DNA from: Dehalococcoidales bacterium
GTDB lineage: Bacteria; Chloroflexota; Dehalococcoidia; Dehalococcoidales; Fen-1064
Assembly (NCBI GenBank): GCA_030667735.1
Contig: DAOUVG010000069.1
Location: forward strand, 1-7,268
Direction of reading: 5' to 3'
Length of the DNA stretch: 7,268 nt
In this document: in pieces, positions 1 through 5,187 of the stretch
Numbering within the stretch: the stretch's first letter is position 1
Layout: every line of letters begins with the position of its first letter
Notes under the pieces: generated by a model
Database searches by the model: none
Seen by the model: the letters and a program-made list of their open reading frames with translations, nothing else
Told to the model about the DNA's origin: nothing
Position numbers and translations under genes: made by a program

Positions 1-24
1 AATATGGAGAAGCGGGTGGGGGGG

Positions 25-636
25 CTAGAGCTTCTGCCTTCCTTCAATTGCCCGGGTGAGCGTGGTATCGTCGGCGTATTCCAACTCGGTACCGAAGGGG
101 AGTCCATGGGCAAGCCGGGTAACCCTGACACCGATAGGGGAAATAACGTGGTTGAGGTAGAGGGCGGTCTGCTCACCTTCAAGGTTGGTATTGGTAGCCA
201 GGATGACTTCCTGTATGGTACCGTCCTGCAGACGGTCGGTAAGCTCTCTGATTCTGACATCACCGGAGCCAACGCCTTCGGTCGGGGAGATGGCTCCGTG
301 GAGCACATGATAGAGGCCGTGGTAGACGCCGGTATGCTCTATTGCCAGGATGTCCTGGGGCTGCTCAACGACGCAGACCGTATTGCGGTCGCGCTGCTCG
401 CTACGGCAGAGTGGGCAGGGGTCAATGTCAGTTACGTTGTAGCATGTGGAGCAGAGCGTTATCTTCTGCTTGACCTCCCGTATAGTGTCGGCGAGGAGGC
501 CGGACTGTTCACTGGGAGCGCGCAGCAAGTAGTAGGTAATGCGCTGAGCACTCTTGGGCCCGATGCCGGGCAACCTGCTCAGTTCCTGGACGAGCCGGTT
601 TATGGCATCAGCGGCCGGTATGGGACCCTGATTCAA
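25..636 (-). CDS. recR: Recombination mediator protein RecR
   Basis: RecR works with RecO/RecF in the cytoplasm to load RecA on single-stranded DNA at gaps during recombinational repair. The 203-residue product is of normal family length. Visible in order: an N-terminal helix-hairpin-helix (about residues 13-38, core [11 protein letters not shown]), a four-cysteine zinc finger (C62, C65, C74, C77), and a Toprim domain from about residue 86 with acidic E91 in VVEQPQD and a late [16 protein letters not shown] segment (RecR proteins usually have NPTVEGE-like sequence here). The start is TTG (634-636); it is preferred because GGAGG lies 7 bases upstream and the protein begins where RecR normally does. 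It is last in dnaX-ybaB-recR, 23 bases after the ybaB stop, an arrangement common across bacteria. Only 24 bases remain beyond the stop, with no terminator visible. Identification is secure. Confidence 0.97.
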   Translation of the reverse strand: MNQGPIPAADAINRLVQELSRLPGIGPKSAQRITYYLLRAPSEQSGLLADTIREVKQKITLCSTCYNVTDIDPCPLCRSEQRDRNTVCVVEQPQDILAIEHTGVYHGLYHVLHGAISPTEGVGSGDVRIRELTDRLQDGTIQEVILATNTNLEGEQTALYLNHVISPIGVRVTRLAHGLPFGTELEYADDTTLTRAIEGRQKL

Positions 637-643
637 TGTAAAT

Positions 644-648
644 CCTCC
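644..648 (-). promoter_or_regulatory. Ribosome binding site that fixes the recR TTG start
   Basis: The minus strand reads GGAGG followed by 7 bases and then TTG. No ATG is available at this position, and this strong match at ideal spacing is the main reason for accepting the rare TTG start codon. Confidence 0.8.
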
Positions 649-659
649 AGAACCTTTTG

Positions 660-965
660 TTAAGTCAGCCCCGGTATTTTGAGGCCGCCGGTCAGCCCCT
701 TAATGCGCTTAGCGGCTGCCTTCTCTGATTTCGCCTGGGCGTCATGTACCGCCTTCAGGACCAGTTGCTCTAGCTGCTCCGGCTTCTCCGGATTCATGGC
801 GTCGGGAGAGATGGATATTGATATTATCTTCTGCTGACCGTTTGCGGTGACCTTGACGGCACCCTTTCCGGCCTCGGCCTGCACTTCTGTCTTTTCGAGT
901 TCCTTCTGGGCCTCTTCAAGTTTGGCCTTGAGTTGACGTGCCTGGTTTATCATGGAAAGGTTCAT
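660..965 (-). CDS. ybaB: YbaB/EbfC family nucleoid-associated protein
   Basis: A small DNA-binding, nucleoid-associated protein of the YbaB/EbfC family, known to form dimers that bind DNA; its precise role here is not evident from sequence. The 101 residues match the usual family length. It has an N-terminal amphipathic helix rich in K, E, Q and A (about residues 6-32), a central beta region (about 33-55, [19 protein letters not shown]), a second helix (about 62-87), and the characteristic ending with [11 protein letters not shown]. Its ATG (963-965) overlaps the dnaX stop codon as ATGA, so translation is probably coupled to dnaX. GGAGG lies 4 bases before the ATG, a slightly short spacing. 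An internal Met at residue 5 is a less likely start. The position between dnaX and recR is the classical one and supports the call. Confidence 0.95.
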   Translation of the reverse strand: MNLSMINQARQLKAKLEEAQKELEKTEVQAEAGKGAVKVTANGQQKIISISISPDAMNPEKPEQLEQLVLKAVHDAQAKSEKAAAKRIKGLTGGLKIPGLT

Positions 966-2536
966 GCTTCCTCCGTATCTACAATCTGGGCACCGAGCTT
1001 CAGTGCTTCTTTCACGAGATGGTTGTCTTCAGCGACACATTGTACGCGGCACGGGTGGCCGAGGAAGTGGCTTATAATGCTATCGACTACTCTCTGGTTT
1101 TCCGGGTCTTCGAGCTTTTCTTTGAATACCGGATATTTGAAGGAGAGGATTACCTTGTCATTCTCGACAGAGACCGGCTGAAAGCCAGCGCTTCTCAGGA
1201 TGGCCAGGGCGGGAGTTTTCTTGGTCTCCAGTGGGGCTTCCTCGATGACCTTCTTCCAGTCCTGCCGTAGTCGTTCCGTTTCGCTTCCCGGTACTGCTGC
1301 CGGGCTGCTGGTGACGACTGCGGACTGCGGAGTTTCAGAGGGTGCAGGTATTCTTTCCGGTGGCGTGGTGGTTGGCGCAGCGGTCACCGGTGGAGGTGTG
1401 GCTTTCTGCACCGGACGGGGTGCTGGTTCATGTCGTCTGACAGGCTTTTCTTCTTCGGCCGGTGGTGCCAGGCTGCAATCGACAATAGCCAGCTCCAGGG
1501 GGAGCGCGGAGTGGTTACCAAGCCCGATATCAAGCTGGCCGAAGGTCTTGACCACCTTCAGTATATGAGCCAGTGAAGCTTTGGTGGCCAGGCCTTTAAG
1601 CTCAGCGAGGTCCTCGGTGGTAAGGTCGACCGACTCATCGGCACCGGTCTTGACCAGTAGTAGCGTCCTGAGGTACTCGACCAGCTCACGGTTGAACTGA
1701 CGCAGGTTAAGGCCGTCATTGTTGACGTTGTTTATCGTGGCCACGCCGGCGGGGACGTCACCATTGATGACGTGTCTGGCCAGTTCTCTGGTGCGCTGGT
1801 CTCCGGTAATGCCCAGGACCTCCTGGACCTGGCGGAATCCGATATCGGAGCCGTAGTAGGTGGTCATCTGCTGGAGAAGGTTTTCGGCATCGCGCAGGCT
1901 TCCGGTAGCGCTCCTGGCAATAAGGCGGACCGCCTCCGGCTCGGCGGTGATGCCTTCGGTCTCACAGATTCGGATCAGTTTGGTGGTGATGTCCTGCTGG
2001 GAGAGACGGCGGAAATCGAAGCGCTGGCAGCGTGAGATGATTGTGGGGAGTATCTTGTGGGATTCGGTGGTAGCGAGGATGAAGATAACGTGTGCCGGTG
2101 GCTCTTCCAGTGTCTTGAGCAGGGCATTGGAGGCCGCAGTGCTCAGCATATGGACTTCGTCGATGATGTAGACCTTGTAGCGGGCTTCGTTGGGGGCGTA
2201 GTTGACCTTTTCGCGGAGACTGCGGATATCGTCGACTCCGGTGTTACTGGCGGCATCAACCTCAATGACATCCAGGGCGCGACCTTCGGTTATCGCCTGG
2301 CATATGTCGCAGGTATTGCACGGCTCACCCTGGCCGTTAGTCAGGCAGTTAACCGCCTTGGCGAGGGCCCGTGCAGTGCTGGTCTTGCCGGTGCCACGTG
2401 GACCGCAGAAGAGATAGGCATGGGAAATGCGACCACTGGCAAGGGCATTGAGCAGGGTCTGCGTTATCGGTTCCTGACCAACTACATCAGCCAGTGTTCC
2501 GGGTCGCCATTTACGGTAAAAGACCTGTGAAGTCAT
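962..2536 (-). CDS. dnaX: DNA polymerase III subunit gamma/tau
   Basis: DnaX is the AAA+ motor of the clamp loader, which opens the beta clamp and places it on primed DNA at the fork. Counted from the ATG at 2536 (524 residues): the start MTSQVFYRKWRP is typical, Walker A GPRGTGKTS lies at about 45-53, zinc-binding cysteines at 64, 73, 76 and 79, Walker B/DEVH at 126-129, sensor 1 ATTESHKILPTI near 155-166 with the SRC arginine finger about R169, and sensor 2 GSLRDAE near 212-218. A collar domain follows, then a proline/threonine-rich linker (about 357-418) and a C-terminal domain of roughly 105 residues (tau-type). An in-frame GTG at 2548 would add four residues, but the putative promoter -10 box ends 2 bases before it, so the ATG is preferred. 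No A-run slippery heptamer for gamma production is visible. It heads the dnaX-ybaB-recR unit. Confidence 0.97.
   Translation of the reverse strand: MTSQVFYRKWRPGTLADVVGQEPITQTLLNALASGRISHAYLFCGPRGTGKTSTARALAKAVNCLTNGQGEPCNTCDICQAITEGRALDVIEVDAASNTGVDDIRSLREKVNYAPNEARYKVYIIDEVHMLSTAASNALLKTLEEPPAHVIFILATTESHKILPTIISRCQRFDFRRLSQQDITTKLIRICETEGITAEPEAVRLIARSATGSLRDAENLLQQMTTYYGSDIGFRQVQEVLGITGDQRTRELARHVINGDVPAGVATINNVNNDGLNLRQFNRELVEYLRTLLLVKTGADESVDLTTEDLAELKGLATKASLAHILKVVKTFGQLDIGLGNHSALPLELAIVDCSLAPPAEEEKPVRRHEPAPRPVQKATPPPVTAAPTTTPPERIPAPSETPQSAVVTSSPAAVPGSETERLRQDWKKVIEEAPLETKKTPALAILRSAGFQPVSVENDKVILSFKYPVFKEKLEDPENQRVVDSIISHFLGHPCRVQCVAEDNHLVKEALKLGAQIVDTEEA
970..974 (-). promoter_or_regulatory. 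Ribosome binding site for ybaB inside the 3' end of dnaX
   Basis: The minus strand reads GGAGG, then AAGC, then the ATG of ybaB. The site lies within the last dnaX codons, so ribosomes finishing dnaX at the ATGA overlap can reinitiate directly. Confidence 0.6.
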
Positions 2537-2549
2537 GTTTTTCGTCACT

Positions 2550-2578
2550 ATTATACCCTATTACGGCGGCTTTCTAAA
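2550..2578 (-). promoter_or_regulatory. Putative sigma-70 promoter of dnaX-ybaB-recR
   Basis: On the minus strand TTTAGA (2578-2573) is followed by a 17-base spacer and a perfect TATAAT (2555-2550). Transcription would start near 2543, about 7 bases before the ATG at 2536 and downstream of the in-frame GTG at 2548. The -35 box matches the consensus at four of six positions. The promoter lies after the terminator of the upstream gene, as expected for a separate transcription unit. Confidence 0.65.
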
Positions 2579-2602
2579 GGTTTTTGCAGGCGTTGGTATG
2601 GT

Positions 2603-2665
2603 TGGTGGCAGTACCAGTGCTGGTGCGATGAGATTGCTTCGTTGCTGGCGTTCCTCGCAATGACA
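2603..2665. repeat. Composite dispersed repeat, copy 1
   Basis: This intergenic element has two blocks that recur at 5098-5181. The first is an identical 16-mer, TGGTGGCAGTACCAGT (2603-2618). The second is a 35-base block (2631-2665) matching copy 2 at 33 of 35 positions; it begins AGATTGCTTCGT and ends CCTCGCAATGACA. The 35-base block carries short inverted ends ATTGC (2633-2637) and GCAAT (2657-2661) around a small potential hairpin. In this copy the blocks are 12 bases apart. The block resembles a GC-rich intergenic repeat I recall from many bacterial genomes, where it is often wrongly called as a short gene. No coding function is supported. Confidence 0.8.
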
Positions 2666-2707
2666 ACCCTCTCGGATTCTGCGCCACTGCAGACAGTGGC
2701 GGTAATG

Positions 2708-2748
2708 AAAGAAAAACAGCCCCGGTATAATCTACTACGAGGGCTGTT
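2708..2748 (-). terminator. Rho-independent terminator after the CetZ-like gene
   Basis: On the minus strand AACAGCCC (2748-2741) pairs with GGGCTGTT (2722-2715) across an 18-base loop, followed by a T-rich tract TTTCTTTC that extends the stem's terminal Ts. It lies about 40 bases past the stop of the CetZ-like gene and before the dnaX promoter. The loop is longer than usual, but the perfect 8-bp stem and U-tract make this the best terminator in the window. Confidence 0.8.
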
Positions 2749-2764
2749 CATAAGGTAATACCGT

Positions 2765-2782
2765 GTCCTGAAACTTCAGGAC
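2765..2782 (-). other. Perfect hairpin just after the CetZ-like stop codon
   Basis: GTCCTGA (2765-2771) and TCAGGAC (2776-2782) form a 7-bp perfect inverted repeat with a 4-base loop, starting 3 bases beyond the stop codon. It has no U-tract on the minus strand, so it is more likely an RNA 3'-end stabilising or pausing structure than a terminator by itself. The true terminator follows at about 2748-2708. Confidence 0.55.
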
Positions 2783-2785
2783 CTG

Positions 2786-3964
2786 TCAATCAAGTAAGGA
2801 CGGTACGTCCTTGGCGTACTCGTCTATTTCCTTGAGCTTGCTCTCCACCTGCTTCTGCCGTTTCTTAATCGTGGAGACAACTCCGGCGGCCTCAACGTAG
2901 TACTTCCGGATTTTCTCCACATTCCTCAGTTCGGAGAGGATTACGGAGACCTCAAGGGAGCCCCTGTCCCTGGGATAATCACCGTTCCTGATGATGGCGT
3001 CCGGAGTCAGGCTCTTGAGATATTCGCCGAGCTCTTTGATGACACTGAGGTTCATCTCTTTACCCGGCGCCGAGACCAGATAGAGTGCCCGGGTGGCATC
3101 TTGAGTGTCGCACTTGAACGATAGCTCACTGATGGCTTCGTCCATTGCCTCTATTCCCCGGTGAATCTCGGTGCTCTTATCCCTGAAGTTGCGGGTTGTC
3201 TTGAAAGGCATCCGGATGGATGGTAGCGCGGACTTCCCGTAGCCGATAACCGACCACCCGACTATGCTCTGGATAATATCCCCGGCATCGAGTAACCGGG
3301 CACCGACGTACTTGGGCTTCTTCTCCTCACCGGCACAGAGGATATTATAGAAAGGTTCAACAATCAGATCGTTAATCTGGGAAAGGTTGTTCCTCAAGGA
3401 GGCGTTCTTTCTGACGTATCTCTGGTTGTCAACCAGGAAGATGGCATCAGCTACGGAACTGGCCGACTTGAGGCATGTCGCCGAATTGTAGATGGTCCTT
3501 TCCTCGGTACGCTCTTCGTGCTCAAAGGGAAGGATGAGCAGATTGTAGATTGGCTTGTCTACGTAGCGCTCCTTGATGATCTGCGTCATTATGGATATCG
3601 CGCCGGAACCGGTGCCACCGGCGGTACCGGCAATCAGCAGGAAGGCGTCTGACTCAAAGAAACGCGGGGTCCCTCTTATGGCGTCAATGACCTTGTCGCC
3701 GTCCTCTCTGGCAATCTCGGCAGCGAGTTCGTTAATCTTGCCAACACCGTGACCACCGGACTTGCGTCCCCCGATGAGAATTCTGTGTTGGTAGTCAGGT
3801 TTGATGTAAGACAGCCCACTGAGATCGGCAAGGTCAGTATTAACCGCAAAGGCACCGGTGACTATCTCAATTCTGCGCTGTGAACGTGACCTCCTGTTCA
3901 GTCGGGCAAATCCGTCGGCAATATTCGACCCACACTGGCCGAAACCAATTACTAAAAGCTTCAC
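2786..3964 (-). CDS. CetZ-like tubulin/FtsZ-superfamily GTPase
   Basis: A 392-residue member of the tubulin/FtsZ superfamily, GTPases that polymerise into cytoplasmic cytoskeletal filaments. Visible: T1 loop GFGQCGSN (7-14, tubulin/CetZ-type GQCG rather than FtsZ GGGG), VNTDLADL (41-48), a glycine-rich T3-like stretch GGRKSGGHGVGKINEL (65-80), the tubulin signature AGTAGGTGSGA (112-122), a base-contacting candidate N180, and a T7-like LLDAGDI with D226 and D229. The C-terminal half contains RNGDYPRDRGS (326-336) and a charged helix (about 349-385) suggesting a coiled coil. From memory, VNTxxADL, GHGVGxxNELxAEIA and GDYP are shared with archaeal CetZ, which affects cell shape, so CetZ-like is preferred to canonical FtsZ. 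There is no FtsZ-style N-terminal extension. The start is GTG (3962-3964) with GAGGTG 5 bases upstream. It has its own strong promoter and terminator. The cellular role here is unknown. Confidence 0.85.
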   Translation of the reverse strand: MKLLVIGFGQCGSNIADGFARLNRRSRSQRRIEIVTGAFAVNTDLADLSGLSYIKPDYQHRILIGGRKSGGHGVGKINELAAEIAREDGDKVIDAIRGTPRFFESDAFLLIAGTAGGTGSGAISIMTQIIKERYVDKPIYNLLILPFEHEERTEERTIYNSATCLKSASSVADAIFLVDNQRYVRKNASLRNNLSQINDLIVEPFYNILCAGEEKKPKYVGARLLDAGDIIQSIVGWSVIGYGKSALPSIRMPFKTTRNFRDKSTEIHRGIEAMDEAISELSFKCDTQDATRALYLVSAPGKEMNLSVIKELGEYLKSLTPDAIIRNGDYPRDRGSLEVSVILSELRNVEKIRKYYVEAAGVVSTIKKRQKQVESKLKEIDEYAKDVPSLLD

Positions 3965-3969
3965 CTTAC

Positions 3970-3975
3970 CACCTC
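3970..3975 (-). promoter_or_regulatory. Ribosome binding site that fixes the GTG start of the CetZ-like gene
   Basis: GAGGTG stands 5 bases before the GTG codon, matching the anti-Shine-Dalgarno complement. The next methionine codon would be far inside the GTPase domain, and the protein begins directly at the first beta strand (KLLVIGFGQ), so this start is well supported. Confidence 0.7.
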
Positions 3976-3999
3976 AAAACAAAACCGGATATTGTGGTT

Positions 4000-4028
4000 A
4001 TTGTAAACTTACCAGCTTGTATTGTCAA
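4000..4028 (-). promoter_or_regulatory. Near-consensus sigma-70 promoter of the CetZ-like gene
   Basis: On the minus strand a perfect TTGACA (4028-4023) is followed by exactly 17 bases and TACAAT (4005-4000), one mismatch from consensus. Transcription would start near 3993, giving a leader of about 29 bases that carries the ribosome binding site. The -35 box starts 6 bases beyond the gapA stop codon. This is the strongest promoter-like sequence seen in the window. Confidence 0.85.
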
Positions 4029-4034
4029 ACTTGG

Positions 4035-5048
4035 CTACAATCCCCTGTCGATAATGAAAGCGGCGAGGTCGGCCAGGCGGCAACTGTAACCCCATTCATT
4101 GTCGTACCATGCGAGGACCTTGGTCATATTGCCCCCGATGACCATGGTATTGAGCGCATCAAGAATAGAACTCGCGGGATTCCCTTTGAAATCCGTGCTG
4201 ACGAGTTCGTCCTGACAGTACTCCAGAATCCCTGCCAGTGGACCCTCAGCAGCCTGCTTGAAGGCCTGATTGACCTGCTCAACGGTGACTTCGGTGTTGA
4301 GTTCGGCGACGAGGTCCACCAGCGAAACGGTGGGTACAGGGACGCGCAAAGACATCCCGTGAAGCTTGCCTTCAAGCTCCGGGATGACGCGTGCCACTGC
4401 GTAGGCGGCGCCGGTGCTGGTTGGGATGATGTTCATGGCGGCGGCGCGGGCACGGCGCAGGTCTTTGTGGACCACGTCCATCACCTTCTGGTCGTTGGTG
4501 TAGGCGTGGATGGTGGTCATCAGTCCTTTGTTAAGTCCGAATTCATCGTTCAGCACCTTGACTAGTGGGGCGATACAGTTAGTAGTGCAGGAGGCATTGG
4601 ATATAATGTGGTGCTTCTCAGGGTCGTACTGGTCCTGGTTGACGCCGAGGACGATGGTGATGTCTTCGTTGCGTGCCGGGGCGGAGATGAGTACCTTCTT
4701 GACACTGCCCCCAAGGTGAGCGGAGGCTTCGGTACCGTCGGTGAACAGGCCGGTCGATTCTATCACGATGTCTACGCCGTAGTCCTTCCAGGGAATCTCG
4801 GCCGGGTCACGCTCGGTAAGGGCTCTTATCTCTTTGCCGTTGACAATGATTGAGTTGCCGTCTTTACCCGGTTCACAGGGGAAATGACCGTAGTTGGTAT
4901 CCCATTCTAGAAGATGTGCGTTGGTCCTGGTGTCGGCGATATCGTTGATGGCGACTACTTCCAGTTTATCGGAGTGGTACTGGTGAATGGTGCGGAGGGT
5001 GAGCCTGCCGATCCGCCCGAAGCCGTTGATTCCGAGCCTGATTGCCAT
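4035..5048 (-). CDS. gapA: Type I glyceraldehyde-3-phosphate dehydrogenase
   Basis: Interconverts glyceraldehyde-3-phosphate plus phosphate and 1,3-bisphosphoglycerate with NAD(P) in cytoplasmic glycolysis or gluconeogenesis. The 337 residues match the family. Visible: Rossmann motif GINGFGRIGR (6-15), an NAD-type acidic residue D36 in VAINDI, catalytic ASCTTNC with nucleophile C154, catalytic H181 in TIHAYTNDQ, the S-loop HKDLRRARAAAMNIIPTSTGAA (194-215) and WYDNEWGYS (314-322). In the S-loop the residues before HKD are V-V rather than the L-P pair typical of strict NAD enzymes, so cofactor use could be relaxed although D36 favours NAD. The ATG is preceded by AAAGGAGGTG at ideal distance. 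It lies 139 bases after the hydrolase gene with no terminator visible between, and has none at its own end, so read-through into the CetZ-like gene is plausible. Confidence 0.97.
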   Translation of the reverse strand: MAIRLGINGFGRIGRLTLRTIHQYHSDKLEVVAINDIADTRTNAHLLEWDTNYGHFPCEPGKDGNSIIVNGKEIRALTERDPAEIPWKDYGVDIVIESTGLFTDGTEASAHLGGSVKKVLISAPARNEDITIVLGVNQDQYDPEKHHIISNASCTTNCIAPLVKVLNDEFGLNKGLMTTIHAYTNDQKVMDVVHKDLRRARAAAMNIIPTSTGAAYAVARVIPELEGKLHGMSLRVPVPTVSLVDLVAELNTEVTVEQVNQAFKQAAEGPLAGILEYCQDELVSTDFKGNPASSILDALNTMVIGGNMTKVLAWYDNEWGYSCRLADLAAFIIDRGL

Positions 5049-5052
5049 TGTG

Positions 5053-5062
5053 CACCTCCTTT
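5053..5062 (-). promoter_or_regulatory. Very strong ribosome binding site of gapA
   Basis: AAAGGAGGTG, an almost full complement of the 16S rRNA 3' end, lies 4 bases before the gapA ATG. This is the best Shine-Dalgarno match in the window and fits a highly expressed glycolytic enzyme. Confidence 0.8.
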
Positions 5063-5081
5063 GCTTGTGTGTGCCCGTGTA

Positions 5082-5090
5082 ATCTTAGCA
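5082..5090 (-). promoter_or_regulatory. Possible extended -10 promoter of gapA
   Basis: The minus strand reads TGCTAAGAT, an extended -10 element with TAAGAT one mismatch from TATAAT. The predicted start is near 5075, giving a leader of about 26 bases with the ribosome binding site. No good -35 box is present at 16-18 bases; that position falls in the conserved 16-mer of the neighbouring repeat. gapA may instead, or also, be read from the enolase-hydrolase transcript. Confidence 0.4.
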
Positions 5091-5097
5091 GAAAGGC

Positions 5098-5181
5098 TGG
5101 TGGCAGTACCAGTCCTGAGTACTCCATGCAATGACAATGGTGGGTCAGATTGCTTCGTCGCTGGCGCTCCTCGCAATGACA
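5098..5181. repeat. Composite dispersed repeat, copy 2 (with a degenerate tandem unit)
   Basis: The same 16-mer as in copy 1 (here 5098-5113) is followed by the 35-base block (5147-5181, 33 of 35 identical to copy 1). The orientation is the same, but the blocks are 33 bases apart. The extra spacer holds a decayed second copy of the block's end: 5121-5140 matches 5166-5185 at 16 of 20 positions, both containing GCAATGACA, offset by 45 bases. ATTGC (5149-5153) and GCAAT (5173-5177) form the inverted ends. The element occupies most of the gap between the hydrolase and gapA, ending 6 bases from the hydrolase stop codon. Confidence 0.8.
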
Positions 5182-5187
5182 GTGGTG

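Noticed and set aside
1..24. G-rich run after the recR stop as a terminator
   Set aside because: It has no inverted repeat or T-tract on the minus strand, and the window ends too soon to judge.
4..663. Long plus-strand open frame of 219 codons opposite recR
   Set aside because: It is an antisense shadow of recR, which has full family motifs and a ribosome binding site; the plus-strand product shows no recognisable domain.
2057..2530. Plus-strand open frames opposite dnaX and similar ones opposite gapA and eno
   Set aside because: All are antisense to genes with complete catalytic motifs; open reverse frames are common in GC-rich coding DNA.
2726..2731. TATAAT on the plus strand
   Set aside because: It falls in the terminator loop, has no matching -35 box upstream, and nothing on the plus strand downstream is coding.
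2551..2751. Open frame of 66 codons on the minus strand between the CetZ-like gene and dnaX
   Set aside because: It runs through the terminator and repeat copy 1; its ARNASNEAISS stretch is the translated repeat. No ribosome binding site or protein family is recognisable.
2603..5181. The two same-orientation repeat copies as ends of a composite transposon carrying the CetZ-like gene and gapA
   Set aside because: There is no transposase, the copies have different spacers, no target duplication is evident, and gapA is a housekeeping gene; dispersed independent copies are simpler.
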